In this document: positions 63,694-64,000 of the stretch, piece by piece | Numbering within the stretch: position 1 is the first letter of the stretch | How the letters are laid out: every line of letters starts with the position of its first letter | Source of the DNA: CAIKBL01 sp964555355 | Lineage (GTDB): Bacteria > Pseudomonadota > Gammaproteobacteria > Ga0077536 | Direction of reading: 5' to 3' | Assembly: GCA_964555355.1 (NCBI GenBank) | Contig: CAZKRY010000019.1 | Location: 1-64,000, forward strand | DNA length: 64,000 bases | Position numbers and translations under genes: made by a program | The notes under the pieces: model-generated | The model's input: only the letters and a program-made list of their open reading frames with translations | Told to the model about the DNA's origin: nothing | Database searches by the model: none

Positions 63694-64000
63694 ATGGTGA
63701 CCGATCCGTTGGCGCCACCGGCGCCGCGTGGCGACATCAACAGAACTCGCGTGAACCAGCATCGCGGGATCATCGAGCGTATGCGCCTCCTTACGCACGA
63801 CACCTATGAGCTAGTCATCAAGGGTACGCCGGGCGCGGCGCCATTGCGCGCCCGCGCCGGACAATTTGCCACACTGTCCGTGCCTGGATTGTCGCGCCCG
63901 CGACCGTACTCTTTCGCGCGCGATCCGCACACCGAGGCACCCGGCGAGCACACGTTTTACGTGCGCGTGGTACCGGGCGGAGAAATGTCGACCTGGCTAT
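63694..64000 (+). CDS. FAD/NAD(P)H oxidoreductase, 3' end beyond the window
   Basis: The first 102 codons are present. They begin MVTDPLAPPAPRGDINRTR and contain an FNR-type FAD-binding segment with GQFATLSVPGLSRPRPYSFA, whose RPYSF motif contacts FAD and the phosphate. It then runs off the window edge. Expected C-terminal parts are an NAD-binding domain and perhaps a [2Fe-2S] domain. It follows the molybdoenzyme stop by 17 bp and probably supplies its electrons. Confidence 0.8.
   Translation, partial: MVTDPLAPPAPRGDINRTRVNQHRGIIERMRLLTHDTYELVIKGTPGAAPLRARAGQFATLSVPGLSRPRPYSFARDPHTEAPGEHTFYVRVVPGGEMSTWL

Overview
The window is about 64 kb of moderately GC-rich chromosome from a proteobacterium. 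It is most likely a gammaproteobacterium, or a betaproteobacterium in the older sense. The evidence is the rRNA sequence, an RpfF/RpfC-type signalling pair, the MlaFEDC, CcoNOQP and CbpAM families, and FNR-type promoters. I cannot place it at genus level. Genes are dense and show operon-like overlaps. I see no prophage, transposase or CRISPR array. The repeats present are small palindromes of REP type.

Layout. 1-810: end of an rRNA operon (23S 3' part, 5S, strong terminator). 832-7456: a diffusible-signal-factor (DSF) type locus, with an RpfF-like synthase transcribed away from its own acyl carrier protein, a ketosynthase and an RpfC-like hybrid kinase, followed by a cysteine-synthase-like gene. 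7495-16883: GST, autotransporter barrel plus FecR-domain protein, an EmrAB/TolC-type efflux system with a TetR regulator, and a ChrA transporter. 16957-24831: CBS protein, polysaccharide deacetylase, the operon modABC-(98-aa protein)-cobW-like, two LuxR-type regulator genes (one cut short) and a DUF3237 protein. 24858-31071: Pat-like acyl-CoA synthetase/acetyltransferase, a 36-bp palindromic tandem array, a UspA protein and glycogen phosphorylase.

31197-43681 is a low-oxygen block. FixL (haem PAS kinase) and FixJ are followed by an FNR that keeps its four cluster cysteines and by a degenerate receiver. Next come ccoNOQP-(98-aa)-ccoG-ccoH, with ccoI-ccoS divergent and a SafE-family gene. A 14-bp FNR-type site lies between ccoN and ccoI. 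Similar sites lie in front of the Lon-like protease/225-aa gene pair and in front of the UspA/DksA-like pair at 49-50 kb. This suggests one oxygen-responsive regulon spread over 31-50 kb. 43751-46484 holds mlaFEDC, and 50775-52040 holds cbpA-cbpM behind a candidate heat-shock promoter.

53478-64000 is a catabolic region. On the minus strand lie a membrane di-iron hydroxylase (AlkB/XylM family), a XylA-like ferredoxin reductase that overlaps a TorA/BisC-type molybdoenzyme, an esterase/MetX-like hydrolase, a RutA-like flavin monooxygenase and another alpha/beta hydrolase. On the plus strand lie a second molybdopterin oxidoreductase and a second FAD reductase that runs off the end. The molybdate transporter at 20-22 kb could supply both molybdoenzymes. 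The loci I find most interesting are the DSF locus with its private ACP and ketosynthase, and this hydroxylase/reductase/molybdoenzyme cluster.
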